From Ceratopteris richardii (taxonomy: Eukaryota; Streptophyta; Polypodiopsida; Polypodiales; Pteridaceae): DNA of 64,000 nt. Both the position numbers and the translations under genes were made by a program. The notes under the pieces were generated by a model, which saw only the letters and a program-made list of their open reading frames with translations, was not told where the DNA came from and did no database searches. Positions 43,001-51,579 of the stretch are shown piece by piece; position 1 is the stretch's first letter, and every line of letters begins with the position of its first letter. Location of the stretch: NCBI GenBank assembly GCA_020310875.1, contig CM035413.1, forward strand, positions 164,345,806-164,409,805. The letters run 5' to 3'.

Positions 43001-44890
43001 CAAAACTCATTATTATTGGTCAATCTTCAGATGTTACTAGAGTCCTTTAAACATATCTCACCAATCAAAATTATGTTTAAAGTCCAAGCATCTATTGATG
43101 ATTGATCCAATAGTAATGTTACTGTGAACACAACTTTGAACTTTATAACTTGTTTAGGAGAAGTTCATGGATTCAAGATCCATTTCTTGGAACTTTCTAC
43201 TCCTAAATAAAAAGTTCACACTTGCTTCAAGTCTTTAGGAACTTATATTATTTCTTAAAGACTGCTTAGCTAGTTGCATCATTTACCAGAGATGCAACTA
43301 TAGAACCTAACATCCTTTTATTGATATCAAGGATCAATTGATGTTGAGGTTTAACCTTTGTTTTCCATCACCCCTTAGGATGAAATCAAATGAAAATTTA
43401 TAAAAGATTGGTACCTTTATATCTTGGCAAAACATTTATATCCTAAAGAGGTTTCGCCTGCATCATTCCTTGGACCTATCATATAATATGAATTTATGTG
43501 TATTTTTGGGAAGAGTTCATGAATCATTTAAGATCCTCTACTTGGAACATCTTCCTTCCCAAAACTAAATTCATCTTGAACATAGTAGGAGAATGATCTC
43601 ACATGAAATAGAAGGCTTGACTATCTCTATTTCAAAAAGTCACTTACCGAGGTTTCATCATGAGATATAAATCTTGAAACCACAAGAAACTTCTTTAAAA
43701 CTTTCGAAATCTTCTAAATAGAAGAGTGCTCATGGAACTTTGGAAATATAGTTGATACTCTCATCCAACCTTGGGATGCTTGAGAAGTTATATAAAATAT
43801 ATAACTAATCAACTAAAGCTTATCCGCATGACTTTCTAAGTACATCCAGGACTTAGAGTCATCATATATCACAAAAGAGTTTGCAAGTAATTAAATTTTC
43901 TTGGTCATCAAGGAAATTTATTACTTAACTTTCTCTTAGTGCTTACTTATACCTAGCAAGACATCTAACATACTTAATTCTCATTAAGTATTTATGTTTG
44001 ATAGTAGAGTATCGACTTGGGAAGAAATTGACTAATTACTTGAGTTGCAAACTAGAACTAGTATGTCTTTGCAACTAACTAGTCCTTGGTCTTCCCTATT
44101 GTCAAACTGCGAGCTTTACAAAGTAAGCTAAATACTAAGAGAGTACATTTTCATATCTACTTGCAAACAGCATTCCATTCTTCCATGCAAATGCATGTAT
44201 CTACATGCAAAAGCATATGTTCACATGCGTATGCATGCATGTTCTTTGCATGCTCAAAAAATAATACAATAATCATGCATGAACTTGATGCACGATTTTT
44301 TCCTTGTACTAAGAATGTATATCATGCAATCCTGATGCATGAATATCCTTTCCTTTGTCCTAATGCACTATGATATAAAAACATACCCTTGAAGTGCAAT
44401 AGAAAACTTACTCAATGGAAAGGAAATATGTATTTAAACTACCAAAATACATTCTTTGATGCACAAGGATCTTTTTGAAATCAAGTCTTTCCTTGATGCA
44501 AACTAATGCTTGAAATAAGAAATGGATTAATTCATTATTCTAATCTAGACTTAATCAATTGAAATCTTGGCTATTTCAATGTGCATCTATGATTAAGTGT
44601 AGAATAATGAAAACAAGATAAATCAAGCATTAAGGCCAAGCAGAAACTGGAAAATACTTAGCTTTGATCAAAGCTTCGTCCATCCCTTGATCCTTGCCAG
44701 GAGCTATTCACCATTCTTGAAGCTTCCTCATCAAGAAATAGTCCTGGATGATTTGGTCCGTCAAGGTCGACGAAGTTAGGCCTCCGAATCTTCACTCCAC
44801 AGCTCCACTTCTATCACACTTTGCTCAAAACTTTAACTTTCTTTGGTGCTTGTTTCTTTAGCTAAGGAAAAGTACTCCCAAAACTTAATA
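40033..44890. other. Featureless AT-rich interior of the non-coding LTR element
   Basis: About 4.9 kb without coding frames. TTGAA/TTCAA-type words (for example CTTGAAGT) appear over-frequent by eye, and ATGCATGC-rich DNA occurs at 44175-44345. No protein domain, tRNA or known repeat is recognised. Confidence 0.6.
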
Positions 44891-45600
44891 GATCTCGGAT
44901 CAAACACCGAATAAAGTGATCTGCAGGAATTGTGCCTCGGGTTGCAACAGTCGTGGGCCAATCTTCACTGGCCACTGGAGACTAGAATCTTTCTGCAGCA
45001 AAAGGAATACTCGAAGGTTATAAGCGCCTTGGCTACGTCAACATATTGTCAGACCTCCGGCCCGGGTTCGAATCCGTGTTGCGCACAGCAGAAATGAAAG
45101 TTTTGGCGCTTTTAGCGCTGTGCTCATTCTTCTTCAGCGCGAATTGTTAGAACTAGATAAAATTTCTGCATACAGCTCACAGTGAACCGCCCGTGGGCGC
45201 GTTGGATAGAAGATTGCGCCGTTATTGGGGGGGCGAGGGATCGAATCCCCTCAGCCACAACAGAGAGTATGCATTTTTAGATCTTCAAATTAAGTTCTTC
45301 AGCGCCGGCTTCGATCAGTAATGTCTGCTGCGGACAAGTCTTCACGCGGGCGGCTCTCTCTTGTGGTTAGAGCAGAGCGCTCCCAACAAATGGGCGGGGG
45401 TTCGAATCCCGCGGGCTAACAGCAGAGAAAGTAAACTTGTTTTTAGCTCATGATTAAGAGCTTCTGCAGCGCAAATATCGAATAACATAGTTTGGCCTGA
45501 AGAGCTCTTCGCGAACGCCTGTTTGGCCTTGTGGATAGGCGATTAGAGTCTCTAGACAGAGGTCATGAGATCGATTCCGTCCTCAACCACAGCACGAAGA
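44890..45600 (+). repeat. Tandem array of four (possibly five) tRNA-like modules, antisense to the element
   Basis: Four + strand modules with B-box-like words: GGTTCGAATCC at 45065, GGATCGAATCC at 45238, GGTTCGAATCC at 45399, AGATCGATTCC at 45568; periods 173, 161 and 169 bp. Each has a D-arm-like word 35-55 bp upstream (CGCCTTGGCTACG, GCGTTGGATAGAAG, CTTGTGGTTAGAGC, GGCCTTGTGGATAGGCG, the last close to tRNA-Arg). Each is followed by an ACAGCAG-type word (45085, 45257, 45419, 45589), and successive modules are separated by a spacer with CTTCAGCGC or CTGCAGCGC (about 45131, 45296, 45463). A weaker fifth copy may precede (GGATCAAACACC near 44898). The array lies in the leader between interior and PBS. 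Confidence 0.75.
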
Positions 45601-45759
45601 TTGTTTTGCTAATCTTCTCCTTATGCTATGCCCGCCAAGAGAATGACGATTCGGGATGGTTTGATGCACGCCGGAGAGAAAGGGACTCCACGCAAAGGCA
45701 GTTGAGAACATGGAAGCATGAGGAAGATGATGAGCATACCAAGGTCACCATGAAAGCTT

Positions 45760-45779
45760 GCCTAGAGCTCTGATACCAA
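45760..45779 (-). promoter_or_regulatory. Primer binding site, initiator tRNA-Met type
   Basis: Minus strand TTGGTATCAGAGCTCTAGGC directly after the 5' LTR; TGGTATCAGAGC matches the 3' end of plant initiator tRNA-Met. It fixes the element's orientation. Confidence 0.92.
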
Positions 45780-46206
45780 TGCAACAATCTAAGGATTACG
45801 ACCACCACATACTAGAGAGATGACTCTCCTCCCAACCAAATGCCTCTATATATAGCTCTCTCCAGGGGACTGCCTTCTTGGGCAGGTGGATACTAACCAG
45901 CCAAGTGTCAGCCATGTAACTGCATGTGCGCCAAGTGTCCAATGGATGCTTCTAGAAGGTTCTAGAGCTCTTTGGGCAAAATACTCTTCCCATGTATCCC
46001 ATGGGGATTGAACCCAAGACCTCGTCCTTCACATCCTTGAGACTTAACCACTAAGCTAAGTGGTTCACTTGTTCACAAGAGCACAAGACCTCCTAGTAAG
46101 TCTAAACTCGAGATCTTTGGTCATACACACTGATGACCAAACGGTGTCCGATTTCAGATCTGTCTGAACCGGCCAGACCCTTGGATCATAGACTTACTTT
46201 ATTACA
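45780..46206 (-). repeat. 5' LTR of the non-coding LTR element
   Basis: 427 bp, apparently identical to the left copy. On the minus strand it runs into the PBS at 45779-45760. Confidence 0.93.
46004..46072 (-). promoter_or_regulatory. tRNA-like Pol III type-2 promoter module in right LTR
   Basis: Same module in the 5' LTR: A box at 46058-46048, B box at 46014-46004, minus strand, reading in the direction of the element's own transcription. Confidence 0.7.
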
Positions 46207-47819
46207 AGACCCCTCCTGAAACCTGCCTGACCCTTTGCCCGCATACCCTCACTCTCTGCCCAATCACTCAAGTGCTGCTCAAGAATGGATGCATACAACC
46301 GTGCCAATGTGTGTCCAACCATAATAGTGCGGTAGTTTTCCAGCTTTATAGGATCCCCTGCCTTGAAGATAGGCACAATAGTAGACAATCTCCAAGTCTC
46401 ATGTAACCCTTCACACATGGCACGATTGAACAACACTGCAAGAACCTCCATCAACATATCCCTAGCATGAATAAAATGCTCCACCACTAGACCGTCATGA
46501 TCATATGCCCTCCCGGTCCTCCTACTGTCAATGGCCCTCTGTACCATTCGAGCGGTAAAGAAAGTGCTCGTGGCTGGGCACGGCTCTGCAGGGCCCGGAA
46601 GGGGTTCTTGTCCAGGAACCATATATAGTGATGTCGCATACTGACCCCATACATGAGGTGAAGTAATCGCTGGGGGAGTGGAGTGCTCATGAAAAAGTCG
46701 CCATGCCTCTCTTGAGTCCCTTCTCAAGAACATCTGATATAAATCTCGCTCCAACTGAGCCAGGTAAGCCCGCTTCTTCCGTCTCACAAGGCGACGGAAA
46801 GCAATTTGAGACTGTCTGTAAGTGATAACTCCTAGTAGAAGATCGCTCTTAAGCTTGGCTCTCATCTCTCTGCATTCCTCGTCATACCAACTATTTTGGG
46901 GCATGCTCCCAGACTGTCGCCTCCGAACCGGTCGTGTGTGTGGATATGCCACTGATGTGGCCCTATGCAATGTCTCCGTCAGTAGAGTGGTGCACTCCTC
47001 CAGTGAGAGACCTGGACCAACTGTGCGTAGACGATCCCAGATCTCCATTGTATAAACAGAATTGGTCTCTGGTGTAAATGTGTAACGGGTATGTGACCTG
47101 CCTACTGATGTCTGGGCTGTAGTGTACTGAAAAGAGACTGATAGTGTCAAAAGAGCATGATCCACTGCTACACCCACTGGTCTAGCTCCCACTGTGAAAT
47201 CTTGAATGCAAGGGATGAAACTCGGCTGTGTCATGATATAGTCCACTCTACTTGCTCCATGTCTATGTGGAAAGCAAGTGAAACCAGCTGCCCCAGAAAA
47301 TCGGTGTAGGCCATTAAGTATGGCTAACCCATGCGTAGTAATCATCTCAATGAGATATTTCCCATACTCTGACGGCTCTCTATCATGCGAGCATCTGTCG
47401 AGCCCCAAGTCACCCACATCCATCTCTCTAAGCATCTCACCTGAAGTGTCATAGAAGACTGTTTGTGAGTTGCCCGTTCGGGCATTGAAGTCCCCTAGGA
47501 GAATGATATCACCATCCCTAGAGAACTCCCAAATATCATCATCTAGAAGAGAGAAAGGTGATTGCCCACTGGGTGCAGCATATACAGACGTACTGGGAGG
47601 GAAGTAACATATGGCAATGTATAAAAATCGCCCTGTGTCAGCTCTGAGCCTCACCCACATATATCGAGCATCCTCATCTCTCCGTACGATATGTAGTAGT
47701 GGCTGCAACTCCTCTTTGAATAGCACTGCTACTCCTCCTGACCCTCTAGTCCCATGTCCCGATCTCGCGTTTAGCCTGTGGGCTGTCTCCCATCTATATC
47801 CCATCACATGCGGCATCAA
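46194..47819 (-). CDS. LINE B second pass: ORF2 endonuclease to start of RT
   Basis: 541 codons open, beginning MMPHVMGYRWETAHRLNARS. Endonuclease signatures: GDFNARTG, HRHGASRVDYIM, VAVDHALLTLS. The true start is upstream (MATWNCNGSMRLDIGAF at 47931, whose frame is lost near 47866 and continues here as SETHQAPGQ). Then linker, RT entry with YRTIMVGHTLARLY and GQAGFRRG, where the LTR element interrupts at 46206. Sister pass: 55791-56115 plus 48585-49862. Confidence 0.85.
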   Translation of the reverse strand: MMPHVMGYRWETAHRLNARSGHGTRGSGGVAVLFKEELQPLLHIVRRDEDARYMWVRLRADTGRFLYIAICYFPPSTSVYAAPSGQSPFSLLDDDIWEFSRDGDIILLGDFNARTGNSQTVFYDTSGEMLREMDVGDLGLDRCSHDREPSEYGKYLIEMITTHGLAILNGLHRFSGAAGFTCFPHRHGASRVDYIMTQPSFIPCIQDFTVGARPVGVAVDHALLTLSVSFQYTTAQTSVGRSHTRYTFTPETNSVYTMEIWDRLRTVGPGLSLEECTTLLTETLHRATSVAYPHTRPVRRRQSGSMPQNSWYDEECREMRAKLKSDLLLGVITYRQSQIAFRRLVRRKKRAYLAQLERDLYQMFLRRDSREAWRLFHEHSTPPAITSPHVWGQYATSLYMVPGQEPLPGPAEPCPATSTFFTARMVQRAIDSRRTGRAYDHDGLVVEHFIHARDMLMEVLAVLFNRAMCEGLHETWRLSTIVPIFKAGDPIKLENYRTIMVGHTLARLYASILEQHLSDWAESEGMRAKGQAGFRRGLVIK

Positions 47820-47959
47820 CTGTCCAGGGGCCTGATGGGTCTCCGAGAAGAAAACAATGTCTCTATCTCTATGTCCTCAAATGCACCAATGTCCAACCTC
47901 ATAGATCCATTACAGTTCCAAGTAGCCATCTTCAATGTGGTCCCATAGGTCTCGCACCG

Positions 47960-48544
47960 TCATGTGGTGCGTCGCTCGAGAATCACCACCCGACCATCTC
48001 TGTAGAAGGCTAGCTTTCCCTTCTCTCGTGCCGCTCTAATCTCTGGCATTACCTCTCTCATATGCGCAAGCTGTGAGAGAGTGAGGTCATCGCCAAGGAA
48101 AACACCTGTCTTCTTGAGAATTGGTCTCTTCCTCAAGAATTCCTTTTTCTCTTCCAATGAAGGAAAGCGCAATATAAGAGCTCTCTACTTTGAAGATTCT
48201 CCAAGGCCCTCGCTTTTCTTGCCTACTCTCCATGCCTTTGTATGCAAAGGCTTCTCCATCCCCATCATGGATGTGAGAGTTTTGATCTCCTTTTCCACAT
48301 CATTTATGTCCTTGAGGCCAGTTACTCTCACATGTAGTGCCCTTGTCCGCCTTCTTTGTTCCTCTTTGAGGGTCATGTTGATAAGAGTAGGTGTACAAGG
48401 AGCTTCTTTATTTTTCCCTTTCTTAGCCACTTCAATCCATTTTTCTGCCTCTTGTACTTTCTTTTGCGTTTCGGATATGACTGCAGCCCATGACTTCTTC
48501 TCCTCATCTTCCTTGATGGTCCGTACCTGTTCTTTTATATCCAC
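47960..48544 (-). CDS. LINE B second pass: ORF1 C-terminal part (two adjacent frames)
   Basis: 48544-48185 reads MDIKEQVRTIKEDEEKKSWA and on to TRALHVRVTGLKDINDVEKE (an RRM-like fold is plausible). 48172-47960 reads MRFPSLEEKKEFLRKRPILK and DDLTLSQLAHMREVMPEIRA, the CTD pattern seen in coiled-coil/RRM type ORF1 proteins of non-L1-plant LINEs. A stop lies between the two frames. The N-terminal coiled coil is missing because the duplication begins at 48540. Confidence 0.72.
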
Positions 48545-48545
48545 A
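48535..48545. other. Duplication junction inside LINE B
   Basis: CTTTTATAT from mid-ORF1 joins CCACAAAGC from the RT palm. The expected continuations (TATATCTTGAGC at 56832 and GAAGTCCACAAAG at 39510) share only TC at the join, so it is a microhomology junction. Confidence 0.8.
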
Positions 48546-48584
48546 AAGCTACAATAAATCCGCTTCCCGTGTGACCTTCCCTCT

Positions 48585-49034
48585 TCAATGATGGCTCAGA
48601 ATATGATCAAGAGTGGAGGGACCCCTCCTGAAACCTGCCTGACCCTTTGCCCGCATACCCTCACTCTCTGCCCAATCACTCAAGTGCTGCTCAAGAATGG
48701 ATGCATACAACCGTGCCAATGTGAGTCCAACCATAATAGTGCGGTAGTTTTCCGGCTTTATAGGATCCCCTGCCTTGAAGATAGGCACAATAGTAGACAA
48801 TCTCCAAGTCTCAGGTAACCCTTCACACATGGCACGATTGAACAACACTGCAAGAACCTCCATCAACATATCCCTAGCATGAATAAAATGCTCCGCCACT
48901 AGACCGTCATGATCATATGCCCTCCCGGTCCTCATCCTGTCAATGGCCCTCTGTACCATTCGAGCGGTAAAGAAAGTGCTCGTGGCTGGGCACGGCTCTG
49001 CAGGGCCCGGAAGGGGTTCTTGTCCAGGAACCAT
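48585..49034 (-). CDS. LINE B first pass: start of RT
   Basis: 149 codons, MVPGQEPLPGPAEPCPATST to GQAGFRRGPSTLDHILSHH, then a stop caused by the same base slip as in the second pass. It overlaps the end of the endonuclease/linker frame above it. Confidence 0.75.
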   Translation of the reverse strand: MVPGQEPLPGPAEPCPATSTFFTARMVQRAIDRMRTGRAYDHDGLVAEHFIHARDMLMEVLAVLFNRAMCEGLPETWRLSTIVPIFKAGDPIKPENYRTIMVGLTLARLYASILEQHLSDWAESEGMRAKGQAGFRRGPSTLDHILSHH

Positions 49035-49109
49035 ATATAGTGATGTCGTATATTGACCCCATACATGAGGTGAAGTAATCGCTGGGGGAGTGGAGTGCTC
49101 ATGAAAAAG

Positions 49110-49856
49110 TCACCATGCCTCTCTTGAGTCCCTGCTCAAGAACATCTGATATAAATCTCGCTCCAACTGAGCCAGGTAAGCCCGCTTCTTCCGTCTCACA
49201 AGGCGACGGAAAGCAATCTGAGACTGTCTGTAAGTGATAACTCCTAGTAGAAGATCTCTCTGAAGCTTGGCTCTCATCTCTCTGCATTCCTCGTCATACC
49301 AACTATTTTGGGGCATGCTCCCAGACTGTCGCCTCCGAACCGGTCGTGTGTGTGGATATGCCACTGATGTGGCCCTATGCAATGTCTCCGTCAGTAGAGT
49401 GGTGCACTCCTCCAGTGAGAGACCTGTACCAACTGTGCGTAGACGATCCCAAATCTCCTTTGTATAAACAGATTTGGTCTCTGGTGTAAATGTGTAACGG
49501 CTATGTGACCTGCCTACTGATGTCTGGGCTGATAGTGTCAAAAGAGCATGATCCACTGCTACACCCACTGGTCTAGCTCCCACTGTGAAATCTTGAATGC
49601 AAGGGATGAAACTCGGCTGTGTCATGATATAGTCCACTGTACTTGCTCCATGTCTATGTGGAAAGCAAGTGAAACCAGCCGCCCCAGGAAATCGGTGTAG
49701 GCCATTAAGTATGGCTAACCCATGCGTAGTAATCATCTCAATGAGATATTTCCCATACTCTGTCTGCTCTCTATCATGCGAGCATCTGTCGAGCCCCAAC
49801 TCACCCACATCCATCTCTCTAAGCATCTCATCTGAAGTGTCATAGAAGACTGTCTG
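49110..49856 (-). CDS. LINE B first pass: endonuclease, C-terminal part
   Basis: Open from the chromovirus insertion point leftwards: DTSDEMLREMDVGELGLDRC, HRHGASTVDYIM, VAVDHALLTLS. Relative to the second pass it lacks a short stretch after LLTLS. The part before the insertion continues at 55791. Confidence 0.8.
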   Translation of the reverse strand, partial: QTVFYDTSDEMLREMDVGELGLDRCSHDREQTEYGKYLIEMITTHGLAILNGLHRFPGAAGFTCFPHRHGASTVDYIMTQPSFIPCIQDFTVGARPVGVAVDHALLTLSAQTSVGRSHSRYTFTPETKSVYTKEIWDRLRTVGTGLSLEECTTLLTETLHRATSVAYPHTRPVRRRQSGSMPQNSWYDEECREMRAKLQRDLLLGVITYRQSQIAFRRLVRRKKRAYLAQLERDLYQMFLSRDSREAW

Positions 49857-50558
49857 TGTCATGGACGAAGGAAACCATCCTGAACCTAAGATTCCATGTG
49901 AACCCTGTATCTCATGATTGGTTCAGAATTAGGAGAAACCAATGCTTCCATTGCGTCCGGAATGTGCCAAAACCCCAAGATCAACTGTCTATTCGCTGAA
50001 TTCTGACATTGGGAGGTCTTGTTACAAATCGATGACATCATGATGACATCATCAGTTCGCAACCGCCTTGGGAACCGCCCTTGAAAACCTATATAAGGAG
50101 GGGTTGGCCACATTCATAATCAGTCTTGCCAATGCCAGTCTTGGGAGCTCAAGGAGTCGTGACCTCCAAGTAAGTACATTCAAGTTCCAGTTCAAGTTCT
50201 AGTCTTGTTTCTAGCTCTAGTCTTGTCTAGTCTTGTATTGTGGACATCCTTTCTTGTCCTATTGTAATCTCGTAGTACGAGATCCTTTCTAGTTATTTCT
50301 TGTATCCAGTTCATATCCCTGAGGGGATTTCTTGTAATCGAGATATCTTGTTTCCTACCTACGATCCCGGGTTGTGGGATCTCCTGTATCATCTCTAGTC
50401 GAGTTTTCCATACCTATTGGTCCCGGGTTGTGGGACATCTTGTATCGATCGTATATTCTTGTAGCATTTTCCCTTCGTGGGTATTCTTGTAATCAGAACT
50501 GTGTTTCCGAAATCTTGTCTTGTGTAGTCAGAGAGCACAATCTAGTGCTCCCCTGACA
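49857..50558 (+). repeat. 5' LTR of chromovirus
   Basis: 702 bp. TATATAA at 50090-50096 places the RNA start near 50122 (AGTCTTGCCAA). R-U5 is about 437 bp and rich in CTTGT and CCCGGGTTGTGGGA words (two copies). Confidence 0.96.
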
Positions 50559-50560
50559 TT

Positions 50561-50571
50561 TTGGCAAGACT
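50561..50571 (+). promoter_or_regulatory. PBS complementary to the element's own RNA 5' end
   Basis: TTGGCAAGACT, two bases after the 5' LTR, is the exact reverse complement of AGTCTTGCCAA at 50122-50132, which begins 32 bp after the first T of the TATA box. No tRNA 3' end match was recognised. Tf1, sushi and MAGGY-type elements prime from their own RNA this way. Confidence 0.75.
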
Positions 50572-50595
50572 ATCTTCTATCCAAGACCAGACATC

Positions 50596-51579
50596 ATGGA
50601 GAACGCTTATGAACAGATCGTAGCATCACTTCAGAGTCTCCAACAACAAGTCGAAGACCTAAGTCGTCGACAGACACAAGTCGAGATGGGACATCCAGTG
50701 CATGTAGGTACACTCCTTCAAGAATTACAAGAACGAATCGGGAGTCTTCAAGCGAATCAAGGGAGTATTCAAGTGAACCAACGGCCCAGTACATCATTTG
50801 TGAAGGAACCCAAGATTTGCATGCCAGAAAAGTTCAATGGTGATCGTACAAAGTTTCGAGGATTCTTGCAACAAGTCAAATTGTACATTCGCATGCAGCC
50901 TGATAGATACCCTGATGATGCATCCAAGGTCGGTTTTATTGGAACCTTGCTCTATGGTCAAGCTTTATCATGGTTCGCCCCAATCTTGGAGAAGGATATG
51001 GCCGTACTTCATAATTATGAGGCATTTCTTGGAGAGCTTGTCGCCACATTTGGAGATGCAGACACGAGTCGAGTGGCAGAAACAAAACTTCGAAAGCTAC
51101 GTCAAGGTAACCGCCCTGCCTCTACCTATGCATCAGAATTTAGGCAATTGATATGTGACCTCACTTGGCATGAAGATTATTTCATTAGCCAATTTAGATG
51201 GGGCTTAAGGGATGACGTGAAGGACCTTCTACTCACGATGCCAGAGGTGAAGACATTGAATGAATACATCAACCAAGCCATTCAATGTGATAACCGTCTT
51301 TTTGAAAGGAAACAAGAAAAACAAGTAGAAGGAAGACCTCGCCAATGGAAACCTTTCCAGCCTACTCCTAGAGATGACACTATGCCCGAACCTATGCAGA
51401 TAGATGTAACTAGGTTCCAGCCTCTAACACCACAAGAGAAACAAAGAAGGAGGGATAACAAATTATGTCTATATTGTGGAAACCCTGGCCACATTGCAGT
51501 TAATTGTCCCAACAAGAGAACAAACTCCAAAGTCGCAGCCACCCTTGTAGAGCAGGGAAACGAGGAAGTCCAGTTGTAA
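50596..51579 (+). CDS. Chromovirus Gag (fossil record)
   Basis: 327 codons, [18 protein letters not shown] with a short coiled coil, then a capsid-like Gag domain ([45 protein letters not shown]) and one CCHC knuckle [17 protein letters not shown] near residues 290-306. It overlaps pol by about 76 bp, with pol in the -1 frame relative to gag; frameshift expression is the usual solution in this family. The frame is whole. Confidence 0.94.
   Translation: MENAYEQIVASLQSLQQQVEDLSRRQTQVEMGHPVHVGTLLQELQERIGSLQANQGSIQVNQRPSTSFVKEPKICMPEKFNGDRTKFRGFLQQVKLYIRMQPDRYPDDASKVGFIGTLLYGQALSWFAPILEKDMAVLHNYEAFLGELVATFGDADTSRVAETKLRKLRQGNRPASTYASEFRQLICDLTWHEDYFISQFRWGLRDDVKDLLLTMPEVKTLNEYINQAIQCDNRLFERKQEKQVEGRPRQWKPFQPTPRDDTMPEPMQIDVTRFQPLTPQEKQRRRDNKLCLYCGNPGHIAVNCPNKRTNSKVAATLVEQGNEEVQL

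Larger units (their letters stand above)
39593..46206 (-). mobile_element. Non-coding LTR element (LARD-like) with tRNA-like modules, nested in LINE B
   Basis: 6614 bp, flanked by the 5-bp duplication AGACC (39588-39592 and 46207-46211), with 427-bp LTRs starting TG and ending CA that look identical by eye, so insertion is very recent. On the minus strand the right LTR is followed by TTGGTATCAGAGCTCTAGGC (initiator tRNA-Met PBS), and the left LTR is preceded by AAGGGGGGAAGAA (PPT). The 5.76-kb interior has no ORF longer than about 95 codons and no retroelement domain, so it must be mobilised in trans. It looks whole at both ends. The pre-insertion sequence matches the sister LINE B pass at 48585-48640. 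Confidence 0.92.

Noticed and set aside
41000-44400. Hidden coding sequence inside the non-coding LTR element
   Set aside because: Only short chance frames; no RT, integrase, protease or Gag motif in any frame by eye.
45060-45580. True tRNA genes at the four B-box sites
   Set aside because: Acceptor and anticodon stems do not pair cleanly and spacing is irregular; treated as tRNA-like modules.
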